Shown here piece after piece: positions 6,716 through 16,282 of a stretch of DNA of 62,287 bases. The DNA comes from Mordavella massiliensis. Lineage in GTDB: Bacteria; Bacillota; Clostridia; Lachnospirales; Lachnospiraceae. The stretch spans positions 1 through 62,287 of the forward strand of contig NZ_JACJLV010000014.1 in the NCBI RefSeq assembly GCF_016902415.1, written 5' to 3'. The notes under the pieces were generated by a model. That model did not search any database. It saw only the letters and a list, made by a program, of their open reading frames with translations, and had not been told where the DNA came from. Every line of letters begins with the position of its first letter. The first letter of the stretch is position 1. Made by a program: the position numbers and the translations under genes.

Positions 6716-9700
6716 TTAAATTTTTGCGATATCAATCAGCGTCAGCTTCTTAATATCTGTATTTTCCAGACTGGTGATCAGCGCCTCCGCCGTATCAATG
6801 GCAGTCAGAACATTGACGCCTGTCTCAATGGCGCTTCTGCGGATCACAAATCCGTCTTTGGACCGGTCTGCTCCCTGGGGCGGCGTATCGATGACCAGAT
6901 CGATCTTGTGTCCCAGGATCAGGTCCATCAGATTGGGGCTTTCCTGCTCGATCTTATTGACCGCAATGACTTTCACCCCTGCTTCCTGCAGCGCGTGAGC
7001 AGTTCCTCTGGTGGCAAAAATGCGGTATCCGATATCCGCAAAACGCCGTCCGATCTTCACGGCCTCCTCTTTATCCTCATCCCTCACAGTCAGGATCATA
7101 TTCTGATGCTTCGGAAGCTTGATGCCTGCGCCCAGGAACGCTTTATAAAGCGCCTCGTCAAAAGTCTTTGCGATTCCCAGGCACTCGCCGGTAGACTTCA
7201 TCTCCGGCCCCAGGCTGATGTCCGCGTCCCGGATCTTCTCAAAAGAGAATACCGGCATTTTCACCGCGAAATAATCTGCCTCCGGCTGCAATCCGGGCGT
7301 ATAGCCCAGTTCCCGGATGGTGTGTCCCATGATCACTTTTGCTGCCAGCGGTACGATGGGGATGCCGGTCACCTTACTGATATAAGGCACGGTACGGCTG
7401 GATCTTGGATTCACCTCGATCACATAGACCTCTTCCCCGCATACAATGAACTGAATGTTGATCAGACCGATCACATGCAGCGCTCTTGCAAGTCTTCTGG
7501 TATATTCGCCAATGGTTTCTTTCGTCTTTTCACTCAGACTTTTGGCCGGATACACAGAGATACTGTCTCCGGAATGGATACCTGCACGCTCAATATGCTC
7601 CATGATCCCCGGGATCAGGATATCTGTGCCGTCGCAGACCGCGTCTACCTCAATCTCCTTGCCCTGGAGATATTTATCCACCAGGATCGGATGATCCTGA
7701 GCGATCCGGTTGATGATCCCGATAAATTCTTCAATATCATGATCGTTAATGGCAATCTGCATGCCCTGTCCGCCCAGCACGTAAGAGGGCCGCACCAGTA
7801 CCGGATATCCCAGCCGGTTTGCCACTTCCTTTGCCTCTTCTGCCGTATACACGGTGCCGCCGGTCGGTCTTGGGATCTCGCACTGTTCCAGGATCTCGTC
7901 GAACAATTCCCTGTCCTCTGCAGCATCCACATTCTCAGCGGAGGTTCCAAGGATCGGCACGCCCATCTTCATCAGGCTTTCCGTCAGCTTGATGGCTGTC
8001 TGGCCGCCAAACTGTACCACAGCTCCGTCCGGATGCTCCAGATCAACGATGCTCTCCACATCCTCCGGAGTCAGCGGTTCAAAATACAACTTATCCGCAA
8101 TATCAAAGTCTGTGCTGACAGTCTCCGGATTGTTATTGACGATGATCGTCTCATAGCCTTCTTTGGCAAAAGCCCAGGTACAGTGTACGGAACAGAAGTC
8201 AAACTCGATTCCCTGGCCGATCCGGATCGGTCCGGAACCAAGGACCAGCACCTTCTTCTTTCCTGTGGTCTCTTCCACCTCATTTTCACTGCCGTATACC
8301 GAATAATAGTAAGGTGTCTCCGCCGCAAATTCCGCCGCGCAGGTGTCCACCATCTTATATGCCGCGCGGATTCCGTATTCATGGCGCATATCGTGGATCT
8401 GTCGCTCGGTATTGCCGGTCAGTCCAGCGATTACGCTGTCCGGGAATTCCATCCGCTTCGCTTCTCTTAAGGTGTCCGCATTCAGGGTCTGTGTCTGAAG
8501 GGTCTGTTCCATCTCGACCAGACGTGCGATCTTATCAATAAACCAGAGATCAATCTTAGTCGCCTCATGGATCTTCTCATAACTGATGCCCTGACGGATA
8601 GCCTCTGCGATCTTCCAGATCCTGCGGTCATCCACCACACGGAGTTCCTCCAGAAGATCCTCTCCCTTATATCCGGAGAAATCATAGGACATCAGGCTGT
8701 CTACATGCTGTTCCAGCGAGCGGATCGCCTTCATAAGCGCCCCTTCAAAGTTATCGCAGATGCTCATCACTTCGCCGGTCGCCTTCATCTGTGTGGTCAG
8801 CGTACGCTTCGCGCTGATAAATTTGTCAAAGGGAAGTCTCGGGATTTTTACCACACAATAATCCAGCATAGGCTCAAAGCTGGCATAGGTCTTCTTCGTT
8901 ACCGCATTTTTGATCTCATCCAGCGTATACCCCAGAGCGATCTTTGCCGCTACTTTCGCGATCGGATACCCGGTCGCCTTGGACGCCAGCGCAGAAGAAC
9001 GGCTGACACGGGGATTTACCTCGATCACACAGTATTCGAAGGTATCCGGATGCAGGGCGTACTGTACATTACAGCCGCCGGTAATATTCAGTTCGCTGAT
9101 GATATTAAGAGCCGAGGTCCGCAGCATCTGGTACTCTTTATCCCCCAGAGTCTGGGACGGCGCCACAACGATACTGTCTCCGGTATGCACACCTACCGGG
9201 TCGATATTTTCCATATTACATACAGTGATGCAATTTCCCTTGCTGTCCCGCATCACTTCGTATTCGATTTCCTTCCATCCGGCGATGCACCGTTCCACCA
9301 GCACCTGGCCGACGCGGGAAAGGCGCAGTCCGTTTTCCAGGATCTCCACCATCTGCGCTCTGTCGTGGGCGATCCCGCCGCCGCTTCCTCCCAGAGTATA
9401 GGCCGGACGGAGAACCACCGGATAGCCGATCTTCTCTGCAAATCTTAACCCGTCTTCTACATTTTCCACCACCAGAGACGCAGCGCAGGGCTCTCCGATC
9501 TTCTCCATGGTCGTCTTAAATTCCAGACGGTCCTCTGCTTTTTTGATCGTCTCGGATGTAGTTCCGATCAGACGTACATTATTTCTCTTTAAGAAACCGC
9601 TTTCTTCCAGTTCCATAGCCAGATTCAGGGCCGCCTGTCCTCCCAGCGTGGGAAGTACGCTGTCCGGGCGCTCCTTTAAGATCAGCTGTTCCACCACCTC

Positions 9701-9913
9701 GGCGGTCAAAGGCTCGATATAAACCCGGTCTGCAATGTCTTTATCCGTCATGATCGTAGCCGGGTTGGAATTTAAGAGCACTACCTCAATGCCCTCTTCT
9801 TTCAGGGAACGGCAGGCCTGGGTTCCCGCATAGTCAAACTCCGCGGCCTGTCCGATCACGATCGGCCCGGATCCGATTACCAGAACTTTTTTAATCTCTT
9901 TATTTCTTGGCAT
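6716..9913 (-). CDS. carB: Carbamoyl-phosphate synthase large subunit
   Basis: A full-length 1065-residue CarB. The two homologous ATP-grasp halves are intact: the first makes carboxyphosphate (opening GSGPIVIGQAAEFDYAGTQA), the second phosphorylates carbamate (opening GSGPIRIGQGIEFDF, about 555), and the last ~130 residues form the MGS-like allosteric domain (KIGRRFADIGYRIFATRGTA). With CarA it makes carbamoyl phosphate from bicarbonate, glutamine and two ATP for pyrimidine and arginine synthesis. It follows carA by two bases and has a strong AAAGGAG site. No defect is visible. Confidence 0.98.
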   Translation of the reverse strand: MPRNKEIKKVLVIGSGPIVIGQAAEFDYAGTQACRSLKEEGIEVVLLNSNPATIMTDKDIADRVYIEPLTAEVVEQLILKERPDSVLPTLGGQAALNLAMELEESGFLKRNNVRLIGTTSETIKKAEDRLEFKTTMEKIGEPCAASLVVENVEDGLRFAEKIGYPVVLRPAYTLGGSGGGIAHDRAQMVEILENGLRLSRVGQVLVERCIAGWKEIEYEVMRDSKGNCITVCNMENIDPVGVHTGDSIVVAPSQTLGDKEYQMLRTSALNIISELNITGGCNVQYALHPDTFEYCVIEVNPRVSRSSALASKATGYPIAKVAAKIALGYTLDEIKNAVTKKTYASFEPMLDYCVVKIPRLPFDKFISAKRTLTTQMKATGEVMSICDNFEGALMKAIRSLEQHVDSLMSYDFSGYKGEDLLEELRVVDDRRIWKIAEAIRQGISYEKIHEATKIDLWFIDKIARLVEMEQTLQTQTLNADTLREAKRMEFPDSVIAGLTGNTERQIHDMRHEYGIRAAYKMVDTCAAEFAAETPYYYSVYGSENEVEETTGKKKVLVLGSGPIRIGQGIEFDFCSVHCTWAFAKEGYETIIVNNNPETVSTDFDIADKLYFEPLTPEDVESIVDLEHPDGAVVQFGGQTAIKLTESLMKMGVPILGTSAENVDAAEDRELFDEILEQCEIPRPTGGTVYTAEEAKEVANRLGYPVLVRPSYVLGGQGMQIAINDHDIEEFIGIINRIAQDHPILVDKYLQGKEIEVDAVCDGTDILIPGIMEHIERAGIHSGDSISVYPAKSLSEKTKETIGEYTRRLARALHVIGLINIQFIVCGEEVYVIEVNPRSSRTVPYISKVTGIPIVPLAAKVIMGHTIRELGYTPGLQPEADYFAVKMPVFSFEKIRDADISLGPEMKSTGECLGIAKTFDEALYKAFLGAGIKLPKHQNMILTVRDEDKEEAVKIGRRFADIGYRIFATRGTAHALQEAGVKVIAVNKIEQESPNLMDLILGHKIDLVIDTPPQGADRSKDGFVIRRSAIETGVNVLTAIDTAEALITSLENTDIKKLTLIDIAKI

Positions 9914-9915
9914 TC

Positions 9916-10983
9916 TTATGCTCCTTTCATCATATCCATAAACCGGTCAAACAGGTATCCGGAATCCTGCGGTCCCGGGCAGGCCTCCGGGTGGAACTGT
10001 ACAGTAAAGATTTTCTTTCCTTCGTAGATCAGCCCCTCGTTGGTGCCGTCATTGACATTGACGAACGCCTCTTTTGCAATCGCCGGATCCATAGTGGAAG
10101 CATCTACCGCGTATCCGTGATTCTGCGAGGATATGTACACCCGTCCGTTGCTCAAGTCTTTTACCGGGTGGTTGCCTCCCCTGTGCCCGTATTTCAGCTT
10201 ATATGTCTTTGCGCCATTTGCAAGAGCCATCAACTGATGCCCCAGGCAGATTGCAAAAATCGGAATATCTGAATCGTATAATTTCTTGGTTTCTTGAATG
10301 ATAGTTTCAAAGGACGCCGGATCTCCCGGTCCATTGGACAACATGATTCCGTCCGGATTAGAATTGATAATGACTTCCGCCGGTGTGTCAGCCGGATAAA
10401 CCACCACTTCGCACCCGCGATTCTGTAAAGATCGGATAATATTATTCTTGGCCCCGAAATCCATCAGCGCCACTTTGGGGCCCTGGCCTTCCAGCACGTA
10501 AGACTGGCTGCAGGTCACTTCAGAGACTACGTCCCCTACGGAATAAGCTTTGAGTTTTGGAATGATCTCCTGAAGATCATAATCTTCTCTTGTAGTGATC
10601 ATACCGTTCATCGTACCCTTTTCCCGCAGGATCTTCGTCAGCGCCCGGGTATCTACTCCTGCGATCCCCGGAATATCCTGACTGGCAAGGAAATCCTGAA
10701 TGGTTCCCTCGCACCGGAAATTACTGGGCATTCTGGATAATTCTCTTACAATGTACCCGTCGGGCCATGCTTTCTTTGACTCCATATCCGGAGTGATCCC
10801 ATAATTCCCGATCAGCGGATAGGTCATGACAACGGCCTGTCCTGCGTAAGAAGGGTCAGTCAGCACTTCGAGATACCCTGTCATCGAAGTATTAAATACG
10901 ATCTCACTGATCATATCTTTTGTGGACCCGATACTCGTTCCTGAGAAGACGGTTCCGTCTTCCAAAATCAGAAATGCTTTCAT
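9916..10983 (-). CDS. carA: Carbamoyl-phosphate synthase small subunit
   Basis: A 355-residue glutaminase subunit that releases ammonia from glutamine and passes it through a tunnel to CarB. The C-terminal class I amidotransferase domain holds the nucleophile Cys in FAICLGHQLMALA (about residue 245) and the His/Glu pair in VQFHPEACPG (about 330). The N-terminal CPSase small-chain domain is complete. It is the first gene of carAB; a near-perfect promoter starts the transcript only about 30 bases before the ATG, leaving no room for a PyrR-type attenuator or riboswitch. Confidence 0.98.
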   Translation of the reverse strand: MKAFLILEDGTVFSGTSIGSTKDMISEIVFNTSMTGYLEVLTDPSYAGQAVVMTYPLIGNYGITPDMESKKAWPDGYIVRELSRMPSNFRCEGTIQDFLASQDIPGIAGVDTRALTKILREKGTMNGMITTREDYDLQEIIPKLKAYSVGDVVSEVTCSQSYVLEGQGPKVALMDFGAKNNIIRSLQNRGCEVVVYPADTPAEVIINSNPDGIMLSNGPGDPASFETIIQETKKLYDSDIPIFAICLGHQLMALANGAKTYKLKYGHRGGNHPVKDLSNGRVYISSQNHGYAVDASTMDPAIAKEAFVNVNDGTNEGLIYEGKKIFTVQFHPEACPGPQDSGYLFDRFMDMMKGA

Positions 10984-11024
10984 TGATTCACCTTTTCCTT
11001 CCTATTACTCGACAAATTGTAGCA

Positions 11025-11053
11025 ATTATACTATATGTTGTCCCGGTTTGCAA
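11025..11053 (-). promoter_or_regulatory. Promoter of carAB
   Basis: Minus-strand -35 TTGCAA (11048-11053) and -10 TATAAT (11025-11030) with a 17-base spacer. A small inverted repeat GGTT-TGC-AACC (11045-11055) overlaps the -35 and could be an operator. The rest of the 163-base divergent gap must hold the plus-strand promoter of the next gene, which I could not place with confidence. Confidence 0.75.
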
Positions 11054-11146
11054 CCGTTTTTCAAGAATACTCCCATATATATTTACAGAACCTTTTTCCC
11101 ATTTTCTCATAGACTGATCGTAAGAGAGTTCTTATGAGGTACTGTT

Positions 11147-12415
11147 ATGAATACAACTTCTTCCAACCCGGCCGGCGACACCCCGGATCTTGGGCAGCTT
11201 CAGGTCTATCTCACCTCTGCCGCGAACGGGTATCCCATAGCCGGCGCTTCTGTCCGCGTCTCCTATACCGGCGTTCCGGACAGCACATTCCTGGAACTGT
11301 CCACCGATGCCTCCGGCCAGACGGAAACCATAGAGCTTGCCGCCCCTCCCCTGGAGTACAGCCTGACTCCGGACACAGAGGAACAGCCCTATTCGGAATA
11401 TACCCTGCAGATCGAGGCCCCCGGCTATGAACCTGTCACCATTGCAGGAACCGAGATCCTGCCGGATGTAAAGGCTCTTCAGAACACAGTCCTTAAGCCT
11501 CTTGGCCCTGCCGGAAGTTCCGAAGAAGTGTTTGTCATTCCGGCTCATACCTTATACGGGTCCTACCCGGCAAAAATCCCCGAGGAGGAGATCAAGCCCA
11601 CCGACGAAACCGGCGAGATCGTCTTAAGCCGTGTGGTAGTGCCGGAGTACATTGTTGTCCACGACGGAAGTCCCCGGGACTCCACCGCCCAGAATTACTA
11701 TGTCAAATACAAAGACTACATCAAAAATGTTGCTTCCAGCGAGATCTATGCCACCTGGCCTGCCGATACCATCCGGGCGAATGTTCTGTCTATCATGTCC
11801 TTTACCCTGAACCGAGTCTACACAGAATGGTACCGGAACCTGGGATACGACTTTACCATCACATCTTCCACTGCCTTTGACCACAAATGGATCCCGGAAC
11901 GGAATATCTACGCGGATATTTCCGTGATCGTGGATGAACTGTTTTCCAACTATCTGTCCCGGCCCGGCGTGCGCCAGCCCATCCTTACCCAGTACTGCGA
12001 CGGGCGCCAGGTCCAGTGCAGCGGATGGATGACCCAGTGGGGATCCAAAGCTCTCGGAGACCAGGGCTATTCTCCCATCCAGATCCTGCGGTACTATTAC
12101 GGGGATGATCTGTACATCAATACTGCCGAATCCATTTCCGGGATTCCTTCCTCCTGGCCGGGAAGCAATCTGGAAGTTGGGTCCAGGGGCAGCAAGGTCC
12201 GGCAGATGCAGGAAGAATTGAACACCATCGCGGGCGCTTATCCGGCTCTTCCGAAAATCGATGCAGACGGCATCTTTGGTCCGACCACCCGGAAAGCGGT
12301 CCGCGACTTCCAGTCTGTCTTCGGTCTTCCCGCCACCGGGATCGTCGATTATCCTACCTGGTACAAAATTTCCGAGATCTATGTGGGAGTCTCCCGGATC
12401 GCGGAGCTCTCCTGA
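11147..12415 (+). CDS. SpoIID/LytB-like protein with peptidoglycan-binding domain
   Basis: A 422-residue protein and the only plus-strand gene here. Residues about 15-110 look like a beta-sandwich of the carboxypeptidase-regulatory type; about 175-325 resemble the SpoIID/LytB domain (IRANVLSIMSFTLNRVYTEW, then a C-x-GR...QCSGWMTQWGS segment); the C-terminal 80 residues are a PG_binding_1 repeat (GSRGSKVRQMQEELN ... DGIFGPTTRKAVRDFQ). No signal peptide is apparent, which is odd for a cell-wall protein and suggests action in the mother cell or spore, or non-classical export. A GAGG site lies seven bases before the ATG. Spore-cortex or wall remodelling is the likely role; the exact reaction is not known. 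Confidence 0.75.
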   Translation: MNTTSSNPAGDTPDLGQLQVYLTSAANGYPIAGASVRVSYTGVPDSTFLELSTDASGQTETIELAAPPLEYSLTPDTEEQPYSEYTLQIEAPGYEPVTIAGTEILPDVKALQNTVLKPLGPAGSSEEVFVIPAHTLYGSYPAKIPEEEIKPTDETGEIVLSRVVVPEYIVVHDGSPRDSTAQNYYVKYKDYIKNVASSEIYATWPADTIRANVLSIMSFTLNRVYTEWYRNLGYDFTITSSTAFDHKWIPERNIYADISVIVDELFSNYLSRPGVRQPILTQYCDGRQVQCSGWMTQWGSKALGDQGYSPIQILRYYYGDDLYINTAESISGIPSSWPGSNLEVGSRGSKVRQMQEELNTIAGAYPALPKIDADGIFGPTTRKAVRDFQSVFGLPATGIVDYPTWYKISEIYVGVSRIAELS

Positions 12416-12452
12416 CGCCGTCTTTTCACCCTCTGCCCTTCTGTTTGTACAA

Positions 12453-12496
12453 AAGGGAGCATGCACAGGTTTTTCTCCCCTGCGCATCGCTCCCTT
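12453..12496. terminator. Bidirectional terminator between convergent genes
   Basis: A strong imperfect stem, AAGGGAGC-ATGC-CAGG with CCTG-GCAT-GCTCCCTT, lies between the convergent SpoIID-like gene and rseP. Flanking T/A runs are modest, but position and stability support termination in both directions. Confidence 0.7.
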
Positions 12497-12505
12497 ATCC
12501 TGTTT

Positions 12506-13537
12506 CTAGAAAAACACCCTCTGAATATCATTGTACATTACAACCACCATCAGGATCATAAGAAGCACGATCCCTGCAAAATGCACATATCCTTCCTTTT
12601 CCGGCGGAACCCTTTTCTTTCGCACTGCTTCCACGAAGAGAAATACCAGCCGTCCTCCGTCCAGCGCCGGCAGCGGCAGCAGGTTCATCACCCCTAAGTT
12701 TGCCGACAGAAGGATCGCCAGGTTGAGCATCTGGGCCGTCACCACAAGCACTCCATAAGACCGGCTCTGCTGGTACGCATCGTCCACCACATCCACGATC
12801 CCTACGGGACCGGAGAGCTGATCCACGCCGATCTGCCCAGTCACCAGCATCCTGAGGCTGTCGATCGTCACCTGGATCCAGTATTTCACTTCATACGTTC
12901 CATAGGAAAATGCAGATAAAAGGTCGGCCCTGGTGTAACCGGCGCTTCCAAGCCCTACCCTGGCATAACCCAGTTCTTCATCATACTCCGGGGTCAGTGT
13001 AACAGACGTCTCTTTTCCATCTCTTTCATAGGTCAGAGAAACATTTTCTCCCGGATGAAACTGCAGATAAGCAGAAATCTCCCGGAAAATGTGGATATTT
13101 TTTCCGCCCATCTCCGTAATACGGTCCCCCGGTCTTAATCCTGCCTCATAAGCCGGATATCCTTCTTCCACGGCGCCCACCACCGGCTCGTCATAACCGG
13201 TCATAAAAATCAGGATCACGGAAAACACCCAGGCCAGAATAAAGTTGAAAATGGGGCCTGCCGCGATCACGCTGATCCGCGCCCAGACAGATTTTTTATT
13301 GAAATTATTGGGCGAGTCTGACGCCTCTTCATCTTCTCCCATGGCACAGAATCCGCCAATCGGTAAAATCCGGATACTGTATACGGTTCCCCGGTACTTC
13401 TTCTGAAAAAGCGCAGGTCCCATACCTACCGCAAACTCATCTACATCAATCCCGTTTTTCTTTGCCAGTAAAAAATGTCCCAGTTCATGGAAAAATACAA
13501 TAAAGCCAAATAATATGATTGCTAATAGAATGCCCAA
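12506..13537 (-). CDS. rseP: RIP metalloprotease RseP (site-2 protease)
   Basis: A 343-residue membrane zinc protease that cuts membrane-bound regulators within the bilayer. The zinc site FFHELGH is at residues 16-22 in the first helix, a PDZ domain spans about 115-190, and the third ligand motif NLLPLPALDGGRL is near 290. It is the last gene of the pyrH-frr-uppS-cdsA-dxr-rseP run, three bases after dxr. In Firmicutes the family releases anti-sigma factors and signal peptide remnants; its substrate here is unknown. Confidence 0.95.
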   Translation of the reverse strand: MGILLAIILFGFIVFFHELGHFLLAKKNGIDVDEFAVGMGPALFQKKYRGTVYSIRILPIGGFCAMGEDEEASDSPNNFNKKSVWARISVIAAGPIFNFILAWVFSVILIFMTGYDEPVVGAVEEGYPAYEAGLRPGDRITEMGGKNIHIFREISAYLQFHPGENVSLTYERDGKETSVTLTPEYDEELGYARVGLGSAGYTRADLLSAFSYGTYEVKYWIQVTIDSLRMLVTGQIGVDQLSGPVGIVDVVDDAYQQSRSYGVLVVTAQMLNLAILLSANLGVMNLLPLPALDGGRLVFLFVEAVRKKRVPPEKEGYVHFAGIVLLMILMVVVMYNDIQRVFF

Positions 13538-13540
13538 ACG

Positions 13541-14683
13541 CTACCTCCTGCTGTTGATCCGTTCATATGTTGCCGCCTCCGTCTCCAGGATCTGCTCCAG
13601 GGTCGGATGCTCGATCACTTTGTGGGCACGGATGCAGTCTTCAATAATCTCCGTAATCTCCAGAAATGTAATCTGCCGGTTCAAAAACTGCCGGACTGCC
13701 AGTTCATTTGCCGCATTAAACACTGTCGGAAGAGAGCCTCCTCTTCTTCCCGCAATATAAGCCAGCTTCAGGCCGTAAAAAGTATCCATGTCCGGCTTTT
13801 CAAATGTAATGCTCCGAAGCTTCCAGAAATCCAGCCGGTCTCCCGGAAGGTCCCTTCTCTCCGGATAATAAAGCGCGTACTGGATCGGCAGTTTCATATC
13901 CGGAGTTCCAAGCTGCGCCAGGACCGCCCCGTCTTCATATTCCACCATGGAGTGAATGATACTCTGGGGCTGAACTACAACCTGAACCTGATCCACAGAA
14001 ACGCCAAACAGCCATTTTGCTTCTATCACTTCCAGCCCTTTATTTACCATCGTGGCAGAATCAATGGTGATTTTCTTTCCCATAGACCAGTTGGGATGGC
14101 GAAGTGCGTCTTCCACCTGCACATACATCAGATCTTCCTGCTTTTTGCCCCGGAACGGACCTCCGGAAGCAGTCAGAAGGATCTTGCGGACCGGATTGCC
14201 TTCATTTCCCTGCAAAGTCTGGAAGATGGCGCTGTGCTCGCTGTCCACCGGAAGGATCTTTACCCGGCATTCTTCTGCCAGCGGCATGATCAGATGTCCG
14301 GCTGTCACCAGTGTCTCTTTGTTTGCCAGAGCGATATCTTTTCCCGCCCTGATCGCTTCCATAGTGGGACGGATGCCGATCATTCCTACGATCGCAGTCA
14401 CTAGTATCTCCACCTGCGGAAGGGTTGATACCCGGATCAGGCCGTCCATGCCGGAAACAATTTCCGTATCCGTGTCAGCCACCATGGAGCGCAGTTCCAG
14501 AGCCTTCTCTTCCGACCAGACGGCCGCGACTTTCGGAGAAAACTCCCGGATCTGTTTTTCCAGAAGCTGTATATTCTCTCTGGCCGCAATTCCCAGAACC
14601 TCTATGTCTTTATTTTCTCTTACGATTTCCAGCGTCTGGGTCCCGATCGATCCGGTAGAACCCAGGATTGCTATTTTTTTCAT
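13541..14683 (-). CDS. dxr: 1-Deoxy-D-xylulose 5-phosphate reductoisomerase
   Basis: A complete 380-residue DXR, second step of the MEP isoprenoid pathway: it rearranges and reduces DXP to MEP with NADPH. The nucleotide loop GSTGSIG is at 8-14, the metal/substrate segment LPVDSEHSAIFQ near 145-156 and ITIDSATMVNKGLEVIEA near 205-222. Its product feeds the undecaprenyl pyrophosphate synthase encoded two genes upstream, so the order makes biochemical sense. Confidence 0.97.
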   Translation of the reverse strand: MKKIAILGSTGSIGTQTLEIVRENKDIEVLGIAARENIQLLEKQIREFSPKVAAVWSEEKALELRSMVADTDTEIVSGMDGLIRVSTLPQVEILVTAIVGMIGIRPTMEAIRAGKDIALANKETLVTAGHLIMPLAEECRVKILPVDSEHSAIFQTLQGNEGNPVRKILLTASGGPFRGKKQEDLMYVQVEDALRHPNWSMGKKITIDSATMVNKGLEVIEAKWLFGVSVDQVQVVVQPQSIIHSMVEYEDGAVLAQLGTPDMKLPIQYALYYPERRDLPGDRLDFWKLRSITFEKPDMDTFYGLKLAYIAGRRGGSLPTVFNAANELAVRQFLNRQITFLEITEIIEDCIRAHKVIEHPTLEQILETEAATYERINSRR

Positions 14684-14701
14684 GAATTGTCTCCTCCATC
14701 A

Positions 14702-15499
14702 TTATATGACGCTCGCCAGATAAAAGATCACAGGCGCCGTAAAGATCACGCTGTCAAAACGGTCCAGGATCCCTCCGTGTCCGGGGATCAGTTTTCCGTA
14801 GTCTTTAATATCATGATTGCGCTTGATCGCCGACGCGGCCAGGTCGCCGATCTGCGAGATCGCGCCTCCGGCTCCGCAGATCAGGGCGCATTCCCATACA
14901 ACAACGTCCGCTCCTGCCCAGTGGTTCATGGCAAGCGCAAACAGCGCGCCCAGAAGCGCCGCTCCCAGGATGCCGCCAACGCCGCCTTCTATTGATTTTT
15001 TCGGACTTAACTTTGGCGCCATCTTATGTTTTCCGATCAGCATCCCCACACAGTAGGCACAGGTATCACATCCCCAGGAACTCAGGAAGATCAGCCATAC
15101 GATCACTCCTCCCTCCTGCGGAAGCATCCGGGTCTGGTAGACGAAAGAGAGCATCATCGCCACATAAAAGAGGCCGAAGAACACTGTCATCACCTGTTCC
15201 GCCCGGTATTTGGGGAAGGAAAATACATAAACCGCCATCAACGCTACCAGAAACAAGAGAGAGATCATCATCACATGCTCCAGTTCTCCCACATACAGAA
15301 AGCGGTAATAGACGGCAGCTGCCAGATACCCGACTACCCCGAGAAGCGTCTGCCTGGCTCCTACTACGTTGTAGAGTTCTGTCATTCCGATCAGGCTGAC
15401 AGCCAGAAGAAGGAAAAAGAGCAGGTCTCCTCCCAGTCCTACCGTCGCGATCAGTACAATCACCAGCACGATCCCGCTCAAAAGTCTTGTCTTAAACAT
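14702..15499 (-). CDS. cdsA: Phosphatidate cytidylyltransferase
   Basis: A 265-residue membrane enzyme with about seven helices that makes CDP-diacylglycerol from phosphatidate and CTP, the branch point of phospholipid synthesis. The family signature SAIKRNHDIKDYGKLIPGHG followed by GxxDRxDS is present near residues 225-252, carrying the catalytic Asp residues. The short gap of four bases to uppS supports a single transcript. Confidence 0.96.
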   Translation of the reverse strand: MFKTRLLSGIVLVIVLIATVGLGGDLLFFLLLAVSLIGMTELYNVVGARQTLLGVVGYLAAAVYYRFLYVGELEHVMMISLLFLVALMAVYVFSFPKYRAEQVMTVFFGLFYVAMMLSFVYQTRMLPQEGGVIVWLIFLSSWGCDTCAYCVGMLIGKHKMAPKLSPKKSIEGGVGGILGAALLGALFALAMNHWAGADVVVWECALICGAGGAISQIGDLAASAIKRNHDIKDYGKLIPGHGGILDRFDSVIFTAPVIFYLASVI

Positions 15500-15503
15500 T
15501 TCC

Positions 15504-16211
15504 TTACTCCCCCTTTACCCCGCCGTAGCGGCGGTCTCTCTCATTGTATTTCAAAACAGCCTTTTCCAGCTCTTCTTTTGTAAAGTCCGGCCACAAAACA
15601 TCTGTAAAATAAAACTCTGTGTAAGCCAGCTGCCAGAGCAGATAATTGGAAAGCCTCTGTTCCCCGCTGGTCCGGATCAGAAGGTCCGGATCCGGTATCT
15701 CATGGGTATCCAGATACTGTTCAAACACAGCCTCGTCAATCTTTTCCGGCTCTACCTTTCCTTCCCTGCAGTCTTCTGCTATTTTTCTGACGGCTCTTAA
15801 GATCTCATCCCTGCTTCCGTAATTGATCGCGATCTGAAAATTCAGCCCGCCGTTTCCTTTTGTCGCCTCCTGAAGCTCCAGGATCCGGCTCCGGATATCC
15901 TCATCCAGTCCGCTCAGATCTCCGATCACCCGGACTTTCATATCGTTCTTTGCCGCGGTCTTCAGACAGGTCTTCATATAATTCCGGAGCAGCTTCATCA
16001 GGGCGTCCACTTCATCTTTCGGACGGTTCCAGTTTTCTGTTGAAAAAGCGTAGACAGTGAGATATTTGATCCCCATGCGCCAGGCTTCCTCGCAGATCCT
16101 TTCCACATTTTTGCTTCCCTGGGCATGCCCGTAGTTTCTCGGCATTCCCTTCGATTTTGCCCACCGGCCGTTCCCGTCCAGTATGATCGCCACATGCTGT
16201 GGTATATTCAT
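15504..16211 (-). CDS. uppS: Isoprenyl transferase (undecaprenyl diphosphate synthase)
   Basis: About 235 residues of a cis-prenyltransferase that extends FPP with IPP to the C55 lipid carrier for wall synthesis. The pyrophosphate loop DGNGRWAK is at 12-19, and FSTENWNRP (about 66-74) and the C-terminal RTSGEQRLSNYLLWQLAYTE region are conserved. I prefer the ATG at 16211 because AAAGGAGGAG lies before it; the ATG at 16238 would include that site within the gene. Confidence 0.95.
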   Translation of the reverse strand: MNIPQHVAIILDGNGRWAKSKGMPRNYGHAQGSKNVERICEEAWRMGIKYLTVYAFSTENWNRPKDEVDALMKLLRNYMKTCLKTAAKNDMKVRVIGDLSGLDEDIRSRILELQEATKGNGGLNFQIAINYGSRDEILRAVRKIAEDCREGKVEPEKIDEAVFEQYLDTHEIPDPDLLIRTSGEQRLSNYLLWQLAYTEFYFTDVLWPDFTKEELEKAVLKYNERDRRYGGVKGE

Positions 16212-16282
16212 TGGAACTTTCTCCTCCTTTACAGACATAAGGACAGACCAGGTATCCTCCAGATCTGCCCCTCTTATCCTGT

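Noticed and set aside
6908-8470. 520-residue plus-strand open frame inside carB
   Set aside because: Antisense shadow of a highly conserved gene; no domain, His/Cys/Arg-rich composition and no ribosome site.
10984-11146. PyrR-type attenuator or riboswitch before carA
   Set aside because: The promoter leaves a leader of only about 30 bases, too short for either.
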